Origin: Clytia hemisphaerica
Lineage: Eukaryota > Cnidaria > Hydrozoa > Leptothecata > Clytiidae
NCBI GenBank assembly: GCA_902728285.1
Contig: CACVBU010001155.1
Location: 138,093 to 202,092, forward strand
Direction of reading: 5' to 3'
Length of the DNA: 64,000 bases
In this document: positions 32,252-44,800 of the stretch, one piece after another
Layout of the letters: the number at the start of each line of letters is the position of its first letter
Position numbering within the stretch: position 1 is the stretch's first letter
The notes under the pieces: generated by a model
Databases searched by the model: none
What the model was told of the DNA's origin: nothing
What the model saw: the letters and a program-made list of their open reading frames with translations, nothing else
Translations under genes and position numbers: made by a program

Positions 32252-32586
32252 GGTTGCCACGTCTGCCCAAAATGTCTGGAATTTAGCAAAAGTCTGGAAA
32301 TGTCTGGAAAGTCTGGAAAAAGTCTGGAAATAGCATACCTGTCTGGAAAAAGTCTGGAAATAGAGAAACATAATACTGTTTTCACTGTTAACTTTATTAT
32401 TTTTGTTAAAGACAACCTTAGAATTTTGGTTTTTGCATGTTTTTTTACTTGTATATACAGGTATATACTTTGTCACTTATAAAAAAGTCTGGAAAATATT
32501 GGTGTTTTTTACCTAAAGTCTGGAAAAAATTGAGGTTTTTGGGGCAAAAGTCTGGAATTTTGAAAGTTTCCTACCCGTGGCAAACG
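32252..32586. repeat. GTCTGGAAA-repeat element
   Basis: About ten copies of GTCTGGAAA lie in one orientation, dense at 32273-32362 and again at 32487-32556. GGTTGCCACG at the left and CGTGGCAAAC at the right are weak inverted ends. Open frames across it encode only KSLEMSGK-like repeats. Confidence 0.7.
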
Positions 32587-32807
32587 CGAAAACCACTTTC
32601 GTTTTCTATGGCCAATCAAACTGCGCGATAAAAGTTACTTGAGGAAACCCAGGGCGAAAGGCACACAAAATGGCGGGAGAAAATGGCTGGGAAATAAGGG
32701 GGTCAATCTTTATGGCGGGGGCTTCTTTTTGTGCTTTGGTTTTAGGTCAGTTTTTTTTGTTTTTCTTAAAGATATATCATATCATACAGTATAGACCTAA
32801 GGCGTAG

Positions 32808-32898
32808 ATCATAAATAAGTTGTGTTCGCGTCATCCGACCAACTCACTTTCTATCCTAAAAATCCAACACTTTTCAGTTGGAAAGTCAGAAATCTATC
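32808..32898 (+). mobile_element. Fragment of the ATAAGTTGTGTTCGCGTC MITE family
   Basis: It matches the left 90 bases of 21167-21597 in the same orientation, including AACTCACTTTCTATC and AGTCGGAAAGTC-like text. It stops at the junction with the next MITE. Confidence 0.7.
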
Positions 32899-32901
32899 GG
32901 A

Positions 32902-33364
32902 TGTCCTAAATCCGACAGCCCTGCCTAAATCCGATGGGGTCTTTCAAAGTTACAAACTAAAATAAAAACAAACCTTTCGCTGTGACGCAACGAAGATACC
33001 AAAGTGTCAACTAAACTGAGAGATTTGATATATTGAACCAAATGAAACAAATAGAAATAACAATAATTGCTTCTTATGCAAAACATAATTTTTTATTGCA
33101 ATATGTACAATGTCATAAATGACAACAGCAATAAAACAGCATCATAAAATGCAATTTTTTTTACGATTCACACTTTTTAAATTACCAACATAAATTGGCA
33201 TCTTGACATTATAGCCATCTTGTTAGATGTTTTGTTTCGAGAGTTCTTGCAATAGTCTATCGTTCAACTTGGAGAGGGAATGTTTATAAACATAGAATTT
33301 TTTCATAACAGCTATTTGGGGGGTCGGAATTAGGCAGGGCTGTCGGGTTTAGGACCACTCAGGG
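32902..33364 (-). mobile_element. CCGTGAGTGGTCC-family MITE, second copy, uninterrupted
   Basis: Reversed, it follows 22951-23400: GACAGCCCTGCCTAAATCC-type ends, then CCTCTCCAAGTTGAACRATA and AAAACATCTAACAAGATG. The right end reads GGACCACTCAGGG followed by TA. The left ten terminal bases are lost at the junction with the preceding fragment. Confidence 0.82.
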
Positions 33365-33387
33365 TATGTGAATAGAGCCTGATTGAG

Positions 33388-34723
33388 CAGTAAACCAAAT
33401 TAGTTGCAAAACGATGGAGCGCTTGACGTCACTCACTCACAAAGGGCGCGCTATCAGTGAAAGTTATCGTGACATGTTATGACAGAAAGTATGATTTATA
33501 AACTTGGTGGAGTTATCAAAACAAATTTGCTGTCAAAGAGATTTAACAGTAAGTGAAAATACAGGCCAGATATCAACAGTCCCATGTTTCAACCAATCGT
33601 CCCAAGTTGGAGCAGTTGACGGTACTTCAATTTTAGGACAACAAAATCTCAAGAAATAATCAATAATGTGGCAAAGTGCAGGGGGGTTGCAATTAGGACG
33701 ATTCCGTGTGACGTCATACTAAGTGTACTAAGAGTGGTGGCGTTGCTAACTTCTTGTGGAAAAGCAGTTAGTAGGCATATGTCTACATACTAACTGCTTG
33801 ACACCCCCTGTCTGTGTTCGCTAGTGGTTTAATGATTGTGTTCAATGGCACTTTCTTTTGGCAAAGTTTATAAAAACCTTTTGGACCTACCTGAAGGTTT
33901 TATAAATTTAACTGTGTTTGTTTGTTTCTTCGTTTGTCTGTTTGTTATCAAATCAACTTTTCTTGAGATTGGCTCATTGAATTTTTCAGATTTTTGGCGC
34001 AAAAAAGATCCAAAATGATAAGAGTTCACTCATGGAAAAACATCAGTGGCGCTAGTGGGTGGGTGGGTGTTTTAAAGGTTGTTGACATTTTTTTTCAAAT
34101 CCAGCCAGAAACATTGATTTCCATGCCAAGTGCAAATGTTTGAACTTTACCATGTTTTCTTTTTACCGTCAACTGCTCTAACTTAGGACTATCTGACAAA
34201 ACATGGGACAGCAATTCGGCCACCATTTCACCGAACCTCCAAAGTCATTTGATTTGAGTTAATGAACGGCGTATTAAAAAATACACAATTTCTCTTCCGC
34301 GCCGAGTAGGCTTTTAAATCGAAATATGAAAAAAATCTGTAGTGGAACACATGCAAATGACTGGAATGAAGAAGACCAAATTAGTGGCAAAACTATGGAG
34401 CATTTGACGTCACTCACACGGCAAGTTACACACTTGCACGGCAAGTTACACACTTGTTATTTGTTAATCTCATCCGGCGGTAGGCGGTTAGGCTGTGGGC
34501 GTTCTCTAATTCTCCAATCAGCGTTCGGTCATTTTGAATGAAAACAAAAAATTTAACAAGGACGCGCTATCAGTGAAAGTTATTGTGACATGTTATGACA
34601 GAAAGTGTGATTGATAAACTTGGTGGAGTTATCAAAACAAATTTGTTGTCAAAGAGATTTAACAGTGAGTGAAAATACCGGCCAGATATCAACAGTCCCA
34701 TGTTTCGACCAATCGTCCCAATA
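33388..34723. repeat. Direct ~200-bp duplication separated by ~1 kb
   Basis: The block near 33390-33605 (ATGGAGCGCTTGACGTCACTC, GGTGGAGTTATCAAAACAAA, GGCCAGATATCAACAGTCCC) recurs at 34370-34720, where about 130 bases are added after GACGTCACTC. The block between includes TTGACGGTACTTCAATTTTAG and an inverse-like TACCGTCAACTGCTCTAAC. It may be an LTR-like pair or a tandem duplication; no coding region lies between. Confidence 0.65.
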
Positions 34724-35450
34724 TTTATGTTTCGGGTTCTCTGTGACGGTTCAAACAGCCCTCGAATCTTTGCAGAACATTAAAAATTGAAAAAGAATTT
34801 AACATGTTAGAATCAGGTTTTTGTCTCATTTCCCAGTGTTCCTGTTGGGGTTGGATCCACTCTTGTTGTTGTTTTTGAAAAGGATAAGGTGGATTGTATT
34901 GGTATAGCTGATTTTTTTTATTGTGATTTGCTTGTGTACTTATCGGGGGAGTCATCCGTGCTATTTGTACATTCATTTCCTGTCATCATCTTAAATTTAC
35001 TTTAATTGTCCTATGACTTCCAAAAAAAGTATTTGAAACTCTATGATACTTTAAAAAAACAAAAAAAATTTGTGGGCGTTTTTCTAGGCTTTGTTTATCG
35101 CGCAATTTTTGCATCACACAAACTTTCTTGGCCGTTCGTAATAAATTATGCATTGTCAAATTTGGTCTTCCATTGTTCTTACTGTCAAGTCAGGATCAAT
35201 TTGCGAGATATTCAGGTTCACTGCGCGAGCACACTTTTTGTAGACTAGTCAGAATACCTCTTTTTACTTGTGGGATTGATGGTAACTTTTTCCATGTTCT
35301 TTTTTTATCACTCCACTGTAAAATAATTGCCCCATGTTCATATCTCGGACTGATACGTTTAGCAACAAACATCCAATCAACATTTTCCATGGTAAGTTTG
35401 AGTTTGGATTGCTTCCCCTATGAGAAAACAACCAACAGTATGGCCCGAGG

Positions 35451-36808
35451 CAGGGGGGGGTCAGGGTCCAGGATACCAACCCAGGGCCCAAAAACCTGAC
35501 TTTTCGAGATTTGAAAGTAGTAGACACCACCACCCCCTAAATTGGTATCAATACCAACTTGAAAATCCCAATTTTCTAAAAAAGGGGGGACCCACCCCCC
35601 TAAATTGGTATCGATACGAACTTAAAAATCCCTATTTTTCTGAAAAAGGGGGACCCACCCCCCCCCCCCCTAAATTGGCAATCAGTAAAAATGCAAAAAG
35701 TTATATGCATAAGATACTGCATACAAGGGACGCTAAACAGAATCTGTGGATGTTTTTATTCAAAGAACATTCCTCTTATGAATCACTTATATTATGTACC
35801 ACACTTTAGACTCCTGAAAATGAAAACAAGTTTTTCTCATTCTAACACAACGTAAATTAAGTTTTTTGAACTAAATTGGCAAAATGTATAAAATTCATAA
35901 AACAAGTTGATAAACTAGACTAGATAAAAATTTCATTGTATTAGGCACGCCTAGAGTCTTTGTAACATTATCCTATATGATGAGCGCCCAGGGGGGGGGG
36001 TACTTAGGCAAAAATGGATGATGGGTAAGTGCGGACGGTAAGGGTTGGTTTTTTCACCTTTCAAAGTCTCTCTAAGGGTCGGAAAAATCAGAAAGTTTTA
36101 AATTAGTCTCTCTAAGGGTCGGAAAATTCAGGAATTTTAGGAAATTTTTTGATTTCCAGAGAAAAAATCAGAAAGTTGTAATAAAGTCTCTCTAAGGGTA
36201 TGACTTTTTTCAAAAATCGAAAAAAACATTCAAAGAGTCTCTCTAAGGGTCACCTTTTCAGCAAAAATCAGTCTCTTTAAGGGTTGGTTTTCAGAGGTCC
36301 CGTTCGTACATACCCCTCATTCGCCAACCCTAGTACCCCCCGGATGAACGTTATGTACAGAAAAATTTTATCACAACTAAAAAAGTTCTAAGATCTGCTA
36401 AGACTTGATTCAGTTTGTTCAACTCTAGTTTTGAATGAATTTTGGTTGATTGAAAGGATTGAGAGCAGCAAAAGTTAAATAAAAATTTAATTTCAATTAT
36501 AGAATGAAGAATGCTTTTATATGGAATCAGGGTATAGTGTAAACGATTCAAATAAGTTTTTATACTTACATTATACAACATTTTAAGTCAGATACCAATT
36601 TCAAATTCAGCAAAAATTAAAAAAAGGGCGACCCACCCCCTCATTTTGGTATCGATACCAAATTGAAGATTCCCTAATTTTCAAAAAAAGGGGGACCCAC
36701 CCCCTCATTTTGGTATCGATACCAACTTGACTTTTTGAAATTTGGAAAAAAAAATTGACACACCACCCCCGGCCCTGGGTTTGGTATCTGGATCCTGACC
36801 CCCCCCTG
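35451..36808. mobile_element. G-tract TIR element (CAGGGGGGGGTCAGG ends)
   Basis: Left CAGGGGGGGGTCAGGGTCCAG and right, reversed, CAGGGGGGGGTCAGGATCCAG. Both arms continue with ATACCAA.CCCAGGGCC and then two to three units of AATTGGTATCGATACCAACTT with GGGGGACCCACCCCC. The interior hosts the 35990-36340 repeat. It is non-coding. Confidence 0.8.
35990..36340. mobile_element. TCTCTCTAAGGGTC element, copy 2, nested
   Basis: The left end reads CAGGGGGGGGGTACTTAGGC and the right, reversed, CCGGGGGGTACTAGGGTTGGC. The interior repeats GTCTCTCTAAGGGTCGGAAAA four or five times. It is related to 130-405 and lies inside 35451-36808. Confidence 0.75.
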
Positions 36809-37139
36809 CCCGAGGATAGGCTGAAGCATCTTGGAGTAAATGTATATAAAACAAAGTTATGCAAACATTTTGGGTCATGTCAGGCCAAAATAGCAAAATA
36901 AACCTTTTTTTACAATACCTGAGAAAGTAGAGTTTTGTTTTGAGATTTTCAAAGTTTTCCTTTTTTGGAACGGTTAGATGAAGCCCTAAATTTAATGCTT
37001 ATAGTTTAAAAGTATGAAACCTTCAACTATTAAAATGGAAACACATATCTCTAAGTAGTTTTCGGTATCCTCAGTAGGCCCATAGGTTTTATGGTTTTGT
37101 TTGTTATTATATGGCTTCAATATTAACATTTTGGAAAAT

Positions 37140-38530
37140 CAAAATTTTGAAATTTTGCAAGAGCACCAAATATGAATTGGCATCCTTTGTAAAAAATTTA
37201 GCACCATTGACAACTTCATCGCCATCTGATGAAGTCATCATTCTTTGAAAATACCAAAATTTGGACCCCCTCTAACCTTTTTAAATTTTGCTCAAATTCT
37301 GTGAGGCAACTCGATGCAACATGTTTTTTGGCACAGGTTGAATTTTTTGCCATCTGCTGTATTGTGCATATTTTACAGACCAGTCCAAAATTGCCTTTTT
37401 GCCTTGGATATACGGATTGGAAAATACGATAGACTTTTGATAAGTCTTTTGTATTAATAATACAAGTTTGCAGTCAAAATCTCAATGGAATGATATGTGA
37501 GGTTATGCTAAAAACTAGCATTGTAAAAAACAGACCGGTCTGTAAAATACCAACCACTTGGGAACGCTTGGGTCCACTTTGCACACAGCCTGAGATGGTC
37601 AATATGTACCACTAGTTGAAATTTTAAGTCTAAAGCTCTAGTAGTTCCTGAATTCATGCAAGGGGCAACGTTATTTTACAGACCAGGCTGCATAGAAACA
37701 AATACTTAAGACACCAAATTTTTTCCATTCTTTTTCTCTTTTATTTGGATCGTGTTTAAAAATAAAGGCCTGTTTTGTGACATTTTCAAAGTGGCTGACA
37801 AATATGTTAATAAAATGAGTATTTTTGGTGGCTAACAGTTTATTTTTTCACCAAGGATAAGTAGAAAGATTAACCTTTCCAATTGTTTTGGAGCGAAATT
37901 AAGTGGCTCACTAGGTTACAAGATATTTCAAGATAAGCTATGAGTCGTTTATGTGGCTGACAACAGCTGACAACACTGTTGGCTTTTTAAAACCAACCAG
38001 TTTCAAAATGTTGCTCTTTTATCTGTTTGGAGATAATATGATACCTCTAGTTACCGATTCAAGTGTCATTTTCAAACAAACCATTTCCTCCTTTGAGGTG
38101 GCTGACAAAACACATATTTGGACATATTTGGACCTGGAGCCACACAGTAAAATTTTACCATTTTTTTCATCAAAATATTTTCTTTGTGTAAATACCGATC
38201 ATCATATAAAATTTCAACGTTTTATTTGAAATATTTCCCAAGTTATTCAAGAAATACTATATTTTTATCAATTTTTGAGTTCCCTAAATGTCTCACTATT
38301 TTTGAACGATTTGAACATGATCTTTGACAAAACAGCCTTTTAGTAACATATTTCAATCAAATCAATCGTGCCAATCAGCCAGTATGTAATTTAGCCAAAT
38401 TTACATTTTGGTCTGTAAAATACCAACCAGACAGGTGGTTGAAGCAAAATTTTTCAAACTATCTCCTATTATCCACATCTACCACTTATCGAAATTTCAA
38501 ATCCAAAGCACTTGTCAATCTTGAGATTTC
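37140..38530 (+). repeat. GGTCTGTAAAATACC-motif element, copy 2
   Basis: It is the inverse-oriented partner of 5390-6570. The motif occurs near 37371, 37530, 37672 and 38409 in both orientations. The central part repeats GTGGCTGACAA near 37790, 37950 and 38098. It is non-coding and lies directly upstream of ETFA. Confidence 0.72.
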
Positions 38531-38867
38531 AGGGGGGGCTAGAGTGCTCCCCCTGGGGTTGCTAATAATATACAAAATGAGGGAAGATGCATTGGTAATT
38601 GAAAAGCAAATTCAATTTCTAAGAATATCAACTCAAAGAAGAGCTGTGTACAATTTTGGCTTAAAATTCAATCATTTTTGAAGTCAGAATGCTTGATGTC
38701 CACTTGACCCCCTTTTGAGTCCACTGTGTTTTATAGATTATATTCTTAGAGCATATCAGGTATAACATATCTGAGCAAATCAGGTATATAGAATGAACAG
38801 GCTGATGAAATGAAAACATCATTTTATAATCTTTCTCCTTGTAGAAAAGAATAAAAAATACACCAAA

Positions 38868-41800
38868 ATGCTTGGACAAGTTTTGAGACAAACAGTAAGT
38901 TGCGGATTTCTGGTTTCAAATTTCTATTCTTTTTTCTATTCTTTGTTTTGGTTTTATGGAAAAGTATTGATTTTTTTTAATACACCGTTTCTTTAAAATC
39001 TTTATGAAAAGTATTGTATGTAGCCCATTATAGGGTTTAAAACCGGCTAGCCAATAAAATGAATTAATTTAACAAACCTTTTGTAAGATCTTTATAAACA
39101 TTTCAGTTTTAACAAAAAGAAAAAATTGTGAAATCAATCATTTGTTGAGTAAGCATAGAATTTGGACACTATTCTTTATAAAAGATTGACTTGTTTCTTG
39201 TAGAGAGCTGTTTCCCGTCAAGGATTAAGTGCTTCAGTCAGAAACGCAAGTACTTTGATTGTGGTAGAGCATAATGACAACCAATTGACTCCCGCCACCC
39301 TCCACTCAGTGACAGCGGCTAAACAACTTGGAGGTGACGTGACATGCCTTGTGGCTGGAACCAACTGCGGGCCAGTATGTTTTTTTAATTCATATCTTCA
39401 GGGCTTGAAATTTGATATGAAATAATTTCAATCTCTATATCTCCAATACTCAGAGGAAGCTTATTATTTATCCAAGCCATGGATTAAGCTCAAATTTGTT
39501 GATTGGTTTATAAAGGTCTCTTTGACTGGAAAGGCTGAAAATTAGTGAATCCTGATTCTAGCTGTGCTATTCCAGCCTTTTCAGCTGTTTTTTTTTTAGT
39601 TCAATCTTGCAATATCTCAATAATATTTGATATTTCAAAAAGACTGGAATAGGTGTATATAAATAGGTGTATAAAAATATAAATTAGTGAATCGTGATTC
39701 TAGCTTTCCTATTCCAGTCTTTTCAGCTGTTTTTTTTTAGTTCAATCTTGCAATATCTCAATAATAAAATTTCATTTAAAAAATATGGTTTTACCCACAA
39801 TCATAGCCCTGTCGAATTGAACCCAATTGAGTATAATGTCTCTTTTTTCATTATTTTTTTTCTATTCTATTCTTTTTTCTTACAACCAGGCTGTTGAATC
39901 AATCTCGAAGATTGAAGGTGTAAACAAAGTACTAGTAGCTCAACATGATCTTTACAAAGGTTTCCTTCCTGAGATGTTGACACCGTTGGTGTTGGAGGCG
40001 CAGAACCAATTCAAATTCTCCCACATCCTTGCCACTGCAACATCTTTTGGAAAGGTGAGTCACCAGCTCTGTTAACTTTGTCTCATTGTATCTGCTCAGA
40101 CTTAAATTACGTCAGTGATGGACGCTAGAGAATACCCTGGTGAAGGCTAATGTCAAGTGGGTTAACTTCTTAGAGGGGGAACTTCTCGAAACAATATCTC
40201 ATAAAAAATCAGACATGAAAAAAGACAAATACAATACAATGGTTTCACACCAAGTAACAAAATGAAATCTAACGCAACGAATTACGTAAATCTTTTGCAT
40301 TAGAAAAAACAGACAATGTCAAGTATTATCTGGGATTAACAGTAAGCATCAAATAGCCAATAGAACGAGGATGGAGCTCAGTTTGTTAAGCGCTTGCATC
40401 GCTTTACTAAGGTGGAGTGTAGCACTCGAAAGTGCGGTTACACTTTGACGTTGTTCAAGATTCTACGGTATTGCCCTCTAAAATATTAAGTGAGGCAAGA
40501 CATTATTTACTGAGTTTCAGATTTTTATGAAGATCAATTATTCTTATGTAAGTACACAGAATATATTTTAAAAAATCACCACAAAATTGCGATTAACAAA
40601 ACAATTAAATGAGATCTTTTCTGTAATTGCAAACCCCTGAAAAGAAACCTCTCTAGCATTTCATACAGTAAAATCCAACGTCCATTATTGATACAGGGTT
40701 CATCCAATTTCAATTGAATAACTACCACCTGGGTAGGAAATGCAAGCAGCATTTAATTTTAGTCACGTGATCAATCTTTATATGGGCAGTCGTCGGTCGT
40801 TTAGCTCGGTGGCGTCACATTACTTTTCCACTGCGATTGCGGTTTCCCAAATTTTATTGACTACTCTCTGTAGCTCTCTATAGTGGATTTTGAAATGGTG
40901 GATTAAAGAAAGAAATATAGACAGAAAAAAAATATGTTTTATCTTCAAATAGTTAACCTTTATTCCAAATACTTTATATATCCAAATGCAAATTTTATAA
41001 TGAAGCTCGACCTTTAAGGCCATTTTTCACGCCCTTTTAGCGTCCGGTCATCGGACGCTGTCTCTCCTGAAATCACTAAAATTTAGGTAAAAACAGCCTT
41101 TTTAGCGGAAAAACACAAGAAAAAGTGCCCTTTGTGGCCACCCACGGACACTGCCCTGCCTTTCTAAAATATGGCCTGCTGACCAATAATTTCGACCATA
41201 ACTATCTACAGAAGATAAATTTGTATGAAAATTTCTTTTAGAACCTTCTTCCTCGAATTGCCGCAAAATTAGACGTAGCACCCATCTCTGACGTCACCGA
41301 AATCGAAGATGAAAACACATTCGTTCGAACTATCTATGCGGGTAAGATGGACATTTAATATCCTAAACAGAGTTAGTTAGTTAGTTTACTTACTATTTTA
41401 CGATGGTAGTCATTTAAAAAGCATATAAACTATTGTTGAATGAAGTTTATGTGTTTTATTTCAATACTAAAGTTTCATGCCGTGGAGACGAACATCAGTT
41501 GAAAATATAATTTTAAAAAACTAGAGTTCGTTTTAAATGTTTACGAAGAACAATATACAGTACTGGCTTCTTTTGACAACAATTGACGGCAGTCTTTAGA
41601 GTCGTGTTGTTTTAGCGTGAACTTGTTCACGTGGCGGTATTTCGAGATCAGTTCGTTTCTGGAGTTCAACAGCTTGTCGGGCTGGTTGAATGTTGCGATT
41701 TCGAATTTTTCACTGAGACAAAGTGAACATTTTACCGAGGCACGGTTGAAGTGTGGACAACGACGGATTGTTTTCCAAGTAATCTTTGGGTGTCGATTTT

Positions 41801-44800
41801 TGCGTTTCAACCTCCAGATTTCCTTTTCGTACTTCTCATTTGCGAATGATATAAAAATTTAGAATTAATTAATTAAGTTAGATTAAAGATTTTACAGTAC
41901 AATGGCAGACGAAAAATGTAGAATTCTATGTCTATATCTGATAATTAAAAATGAAAAATTAAACGGAAGACACGGAATCCAAAGAGGAAAAAAAATTAAA
42001 ACTGGTATTTAAACGTTGTCGAAATATCCCAGCACAAATAACTTTTCGGTATAAGAATTTCGGTTCTTGTTCGTTCGATGTGATGGAAAGAAATTAAGGG
42101 AAAATGTGATGAAATGACAGTATCGGAAACCATCTGAGCCGACCAACCAAGTGTGCATGAATTTCAACTTTGCAACCTTGCGAAAGTTTCTGCCCGCAAA
42201 AGTTTCTGCTCTTAAAGTAGTTCGGTCTGTTCGTGTCCATGACAGGATGTATTTACTAGGAATGGTTTAATATATTATTACTATCTTTTTGTTTCTTTTT
42301 CAAAATGTTCTGTTTGTCAAATACTTCACGTTTCTTGAAGTTGTATACTGGGTTGATGTACATTTACCTGTATGTTCCGTCTGAAAACTTTCCTCCAAGC
42401 CCGGATAGCTTGTTTGCGGAACCCTGAATGCTTTAGAAAATAAATAACAGGATTGAACATGGAGCAGAAACACCAAACAAGTCGTCCAGTCATCAACATC
42501 TCGTCACTGTATTGCTCAAAGAAGCCTTGATCTCCAGACGTTACCATACGTCCAATGACCAACAGTAACCTTACAATCATAATCCCGGAAGCTTGAAACA
42601 AAGATGTTACAATCACCCAATTGATAACAGTAATTGCCTTTTGGTTCCGCTTTGCAGCTCTTTGTTTGATAGCATCTGACTTGGCTTCCTCCAACTGGTG
42701 TTGCAACGCTTCTTTTGTTTTACGAGAGAAGATAAAGATAATTAGACATATTAACGGTACAGTGGCCACAACGAAAAAGTCATTGAAATCACTATCAACA
42801 CGTTTAAAAACGATATAGGGTAATGGGGAAAACCATGGCAGTACAATCAGGAATATCTTCTTGGCTTTAATATTGCCAGTAAACCCGGATCGAACTATTT
42901 TGACGTACCGGTACAAAGCGATGCTTATCAATGTATACCCACTGATTGTTGCGATCCCTGTTAACGATTTTGCTAAAGTTTGTACCAATTGACTAGCTAC
43001 TTTGACAATCTCAGCTATGGTGAGAGGTGATAAGATTGTGCTGACCAAGAGATCACCAATAGATAATGATATTAACAGTGAGTTTGGTAGGTTTTGAAGT
43101 TCTCGACACCTTATGAAGAGGTAGATGATGAAAAAGTTCATTGGCGCTGATATTAGTATGGTGATACCGAACCCTGGTAACAGGATGTTTTTCCATGTTG
43201 TCAAATTGACCATTATTGAGAATCAAATTTTGGCATCAAAAAGAGTTGAGGTCTCCTCGAAGGTCTCCTCGAAGCTAATTTTTTAACTTACCAACTTTCA
43301 AGTTAGTTGCAAATTTGAGTGATATTTTTCTTTTGTTTCTGGCTATTCTCTCTATGTGTGACATTGTGTAGCCTTCTGTTTCTTTTTATCCCACATTTCA
43401 TACCCAATTTTATTGTTATAAGATTTATATTTTTTTGCTAAATCTTCTATCCCTAAATAGGTCGGGTGCAAAAGGGCTTTCTCAATTACATGTTTTTAAA
43501 AGACCGCAATTTGAAAATTTTAAAGAACATCAGGCTTTATTTTGACTGAAACCTAAAAACAACTTTAGAATAATCTAATCCTCATAAGATAACGTTTTAT
43601 AAAACATTTTTAAGACTGAATGTCACGAAAAAAAGGAAGGACATACAAGTCACAGCCAAAAGTTTTTAGCTCTTACAAAAAAAAAGTCTCTATTGATGTG
43701 AGAAGTATTTTATTTTGAATTAAATAATATTTTTCCCCATTTTTGCACCTTTATTACTTTGTTTTTAAACTTGCAAAAAAAAAAGTTTCCGCCCGTCACT
43801 TTTCGGTTGTTTTATTATTTCACATCGAAATTTCTTATCAACATTTTCTTGGGCACCTCGCCAAAAAAGCGGCATCATCTCCCATACTTAGCCATTCAAG
43901 GCGAGACCCATAAAGTTGCTTATCTGAAAATATCCAAGTAGCAATTGATTCTCTATTTTTGTGTTTCTACATAGGAAATGCTGTCACCAAAATCAAGTCC
44001 AATGATGGTATCAAAGTGATGACAGTGCGCGCTACATCTTTCGATCCTGCTGCAGAAGGTGCTTCTGGTATCGCATCCGAAAATGGTAAGGCGATGTCCG
44101 TTAAAGGGATAGTAAACGCGAGACATTATTCAGTGGATTGTCCTTAACTCCCACGGAGAACACAATTTTTTTCGAGTGCCTTCCTTATTGAGTAAGATTT
44201 ATAAGGCCTTGTTAACTTAAGGGACTAGAAAACTTTTTCGAGTTAAGGAGACATTTGAGCTATAGAGGATCGAGTTAGAGAGTTTCTATTGTATAAGCGT
44301 GAAATTTACAGCTGTCATGGTGATTTATGGAGAAAAAGCGGCGGTTTGGAGCACCTTCACAACTGCTTACTCTTCCCCGGGCTATAATAGAATATTTTGA
44401 AGAAATAAACAAAAGCACTTTAATTAAGATTGAACTTTATGCTTGTCTGACTTATCAGGACTAGAATCTAACGAAATTTCAAGTTTCATTGCCTTGGGGT
44501 CTGTGTTATTGTTTATTGAAGATAAAATATTCTTTTATAGACGTTTCTCCTCTAAGGTTCCAAATAAAATATCCTTATTAATTTTTAAGAATATTTTCAG
44601 CTGACAAAGAGAAGGCCCCTTATTTTGCTCTAAATAACCTATATTTACCTTATTTTTGTGTTTTCAGAAGTACAATTTCCAACCCCCGGCAATTAGCCCC
44701 CCCCCCCGTTTATTAAAATCTCTAATCTCTAAATCTCTATTTAATTATTAAAATCTAAAAGTTTATTTGGAACCTAAGAGTACTGAGATAAAAGATTCTT

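Noticed and set aside
32127-32640. Several frames with KSLEMSGK/LFPDFPDIS repeats
   Set aside because: By-products of the GTCTGGAAA repeats.
34725-34976. 83-codon Gln/Pro-rich minus-strand frame
   Set aside because: No motif, no splice context, and it starts at the edge of a duplicated repeat block.
40365-40450. tRNA or SINE candidate starting GGATGGAGCTCAGTTTG
   Set aside because: Box A is plausible, but the box B region (GGTTACACTTTGAC) is poor and no tail or duplication was found.
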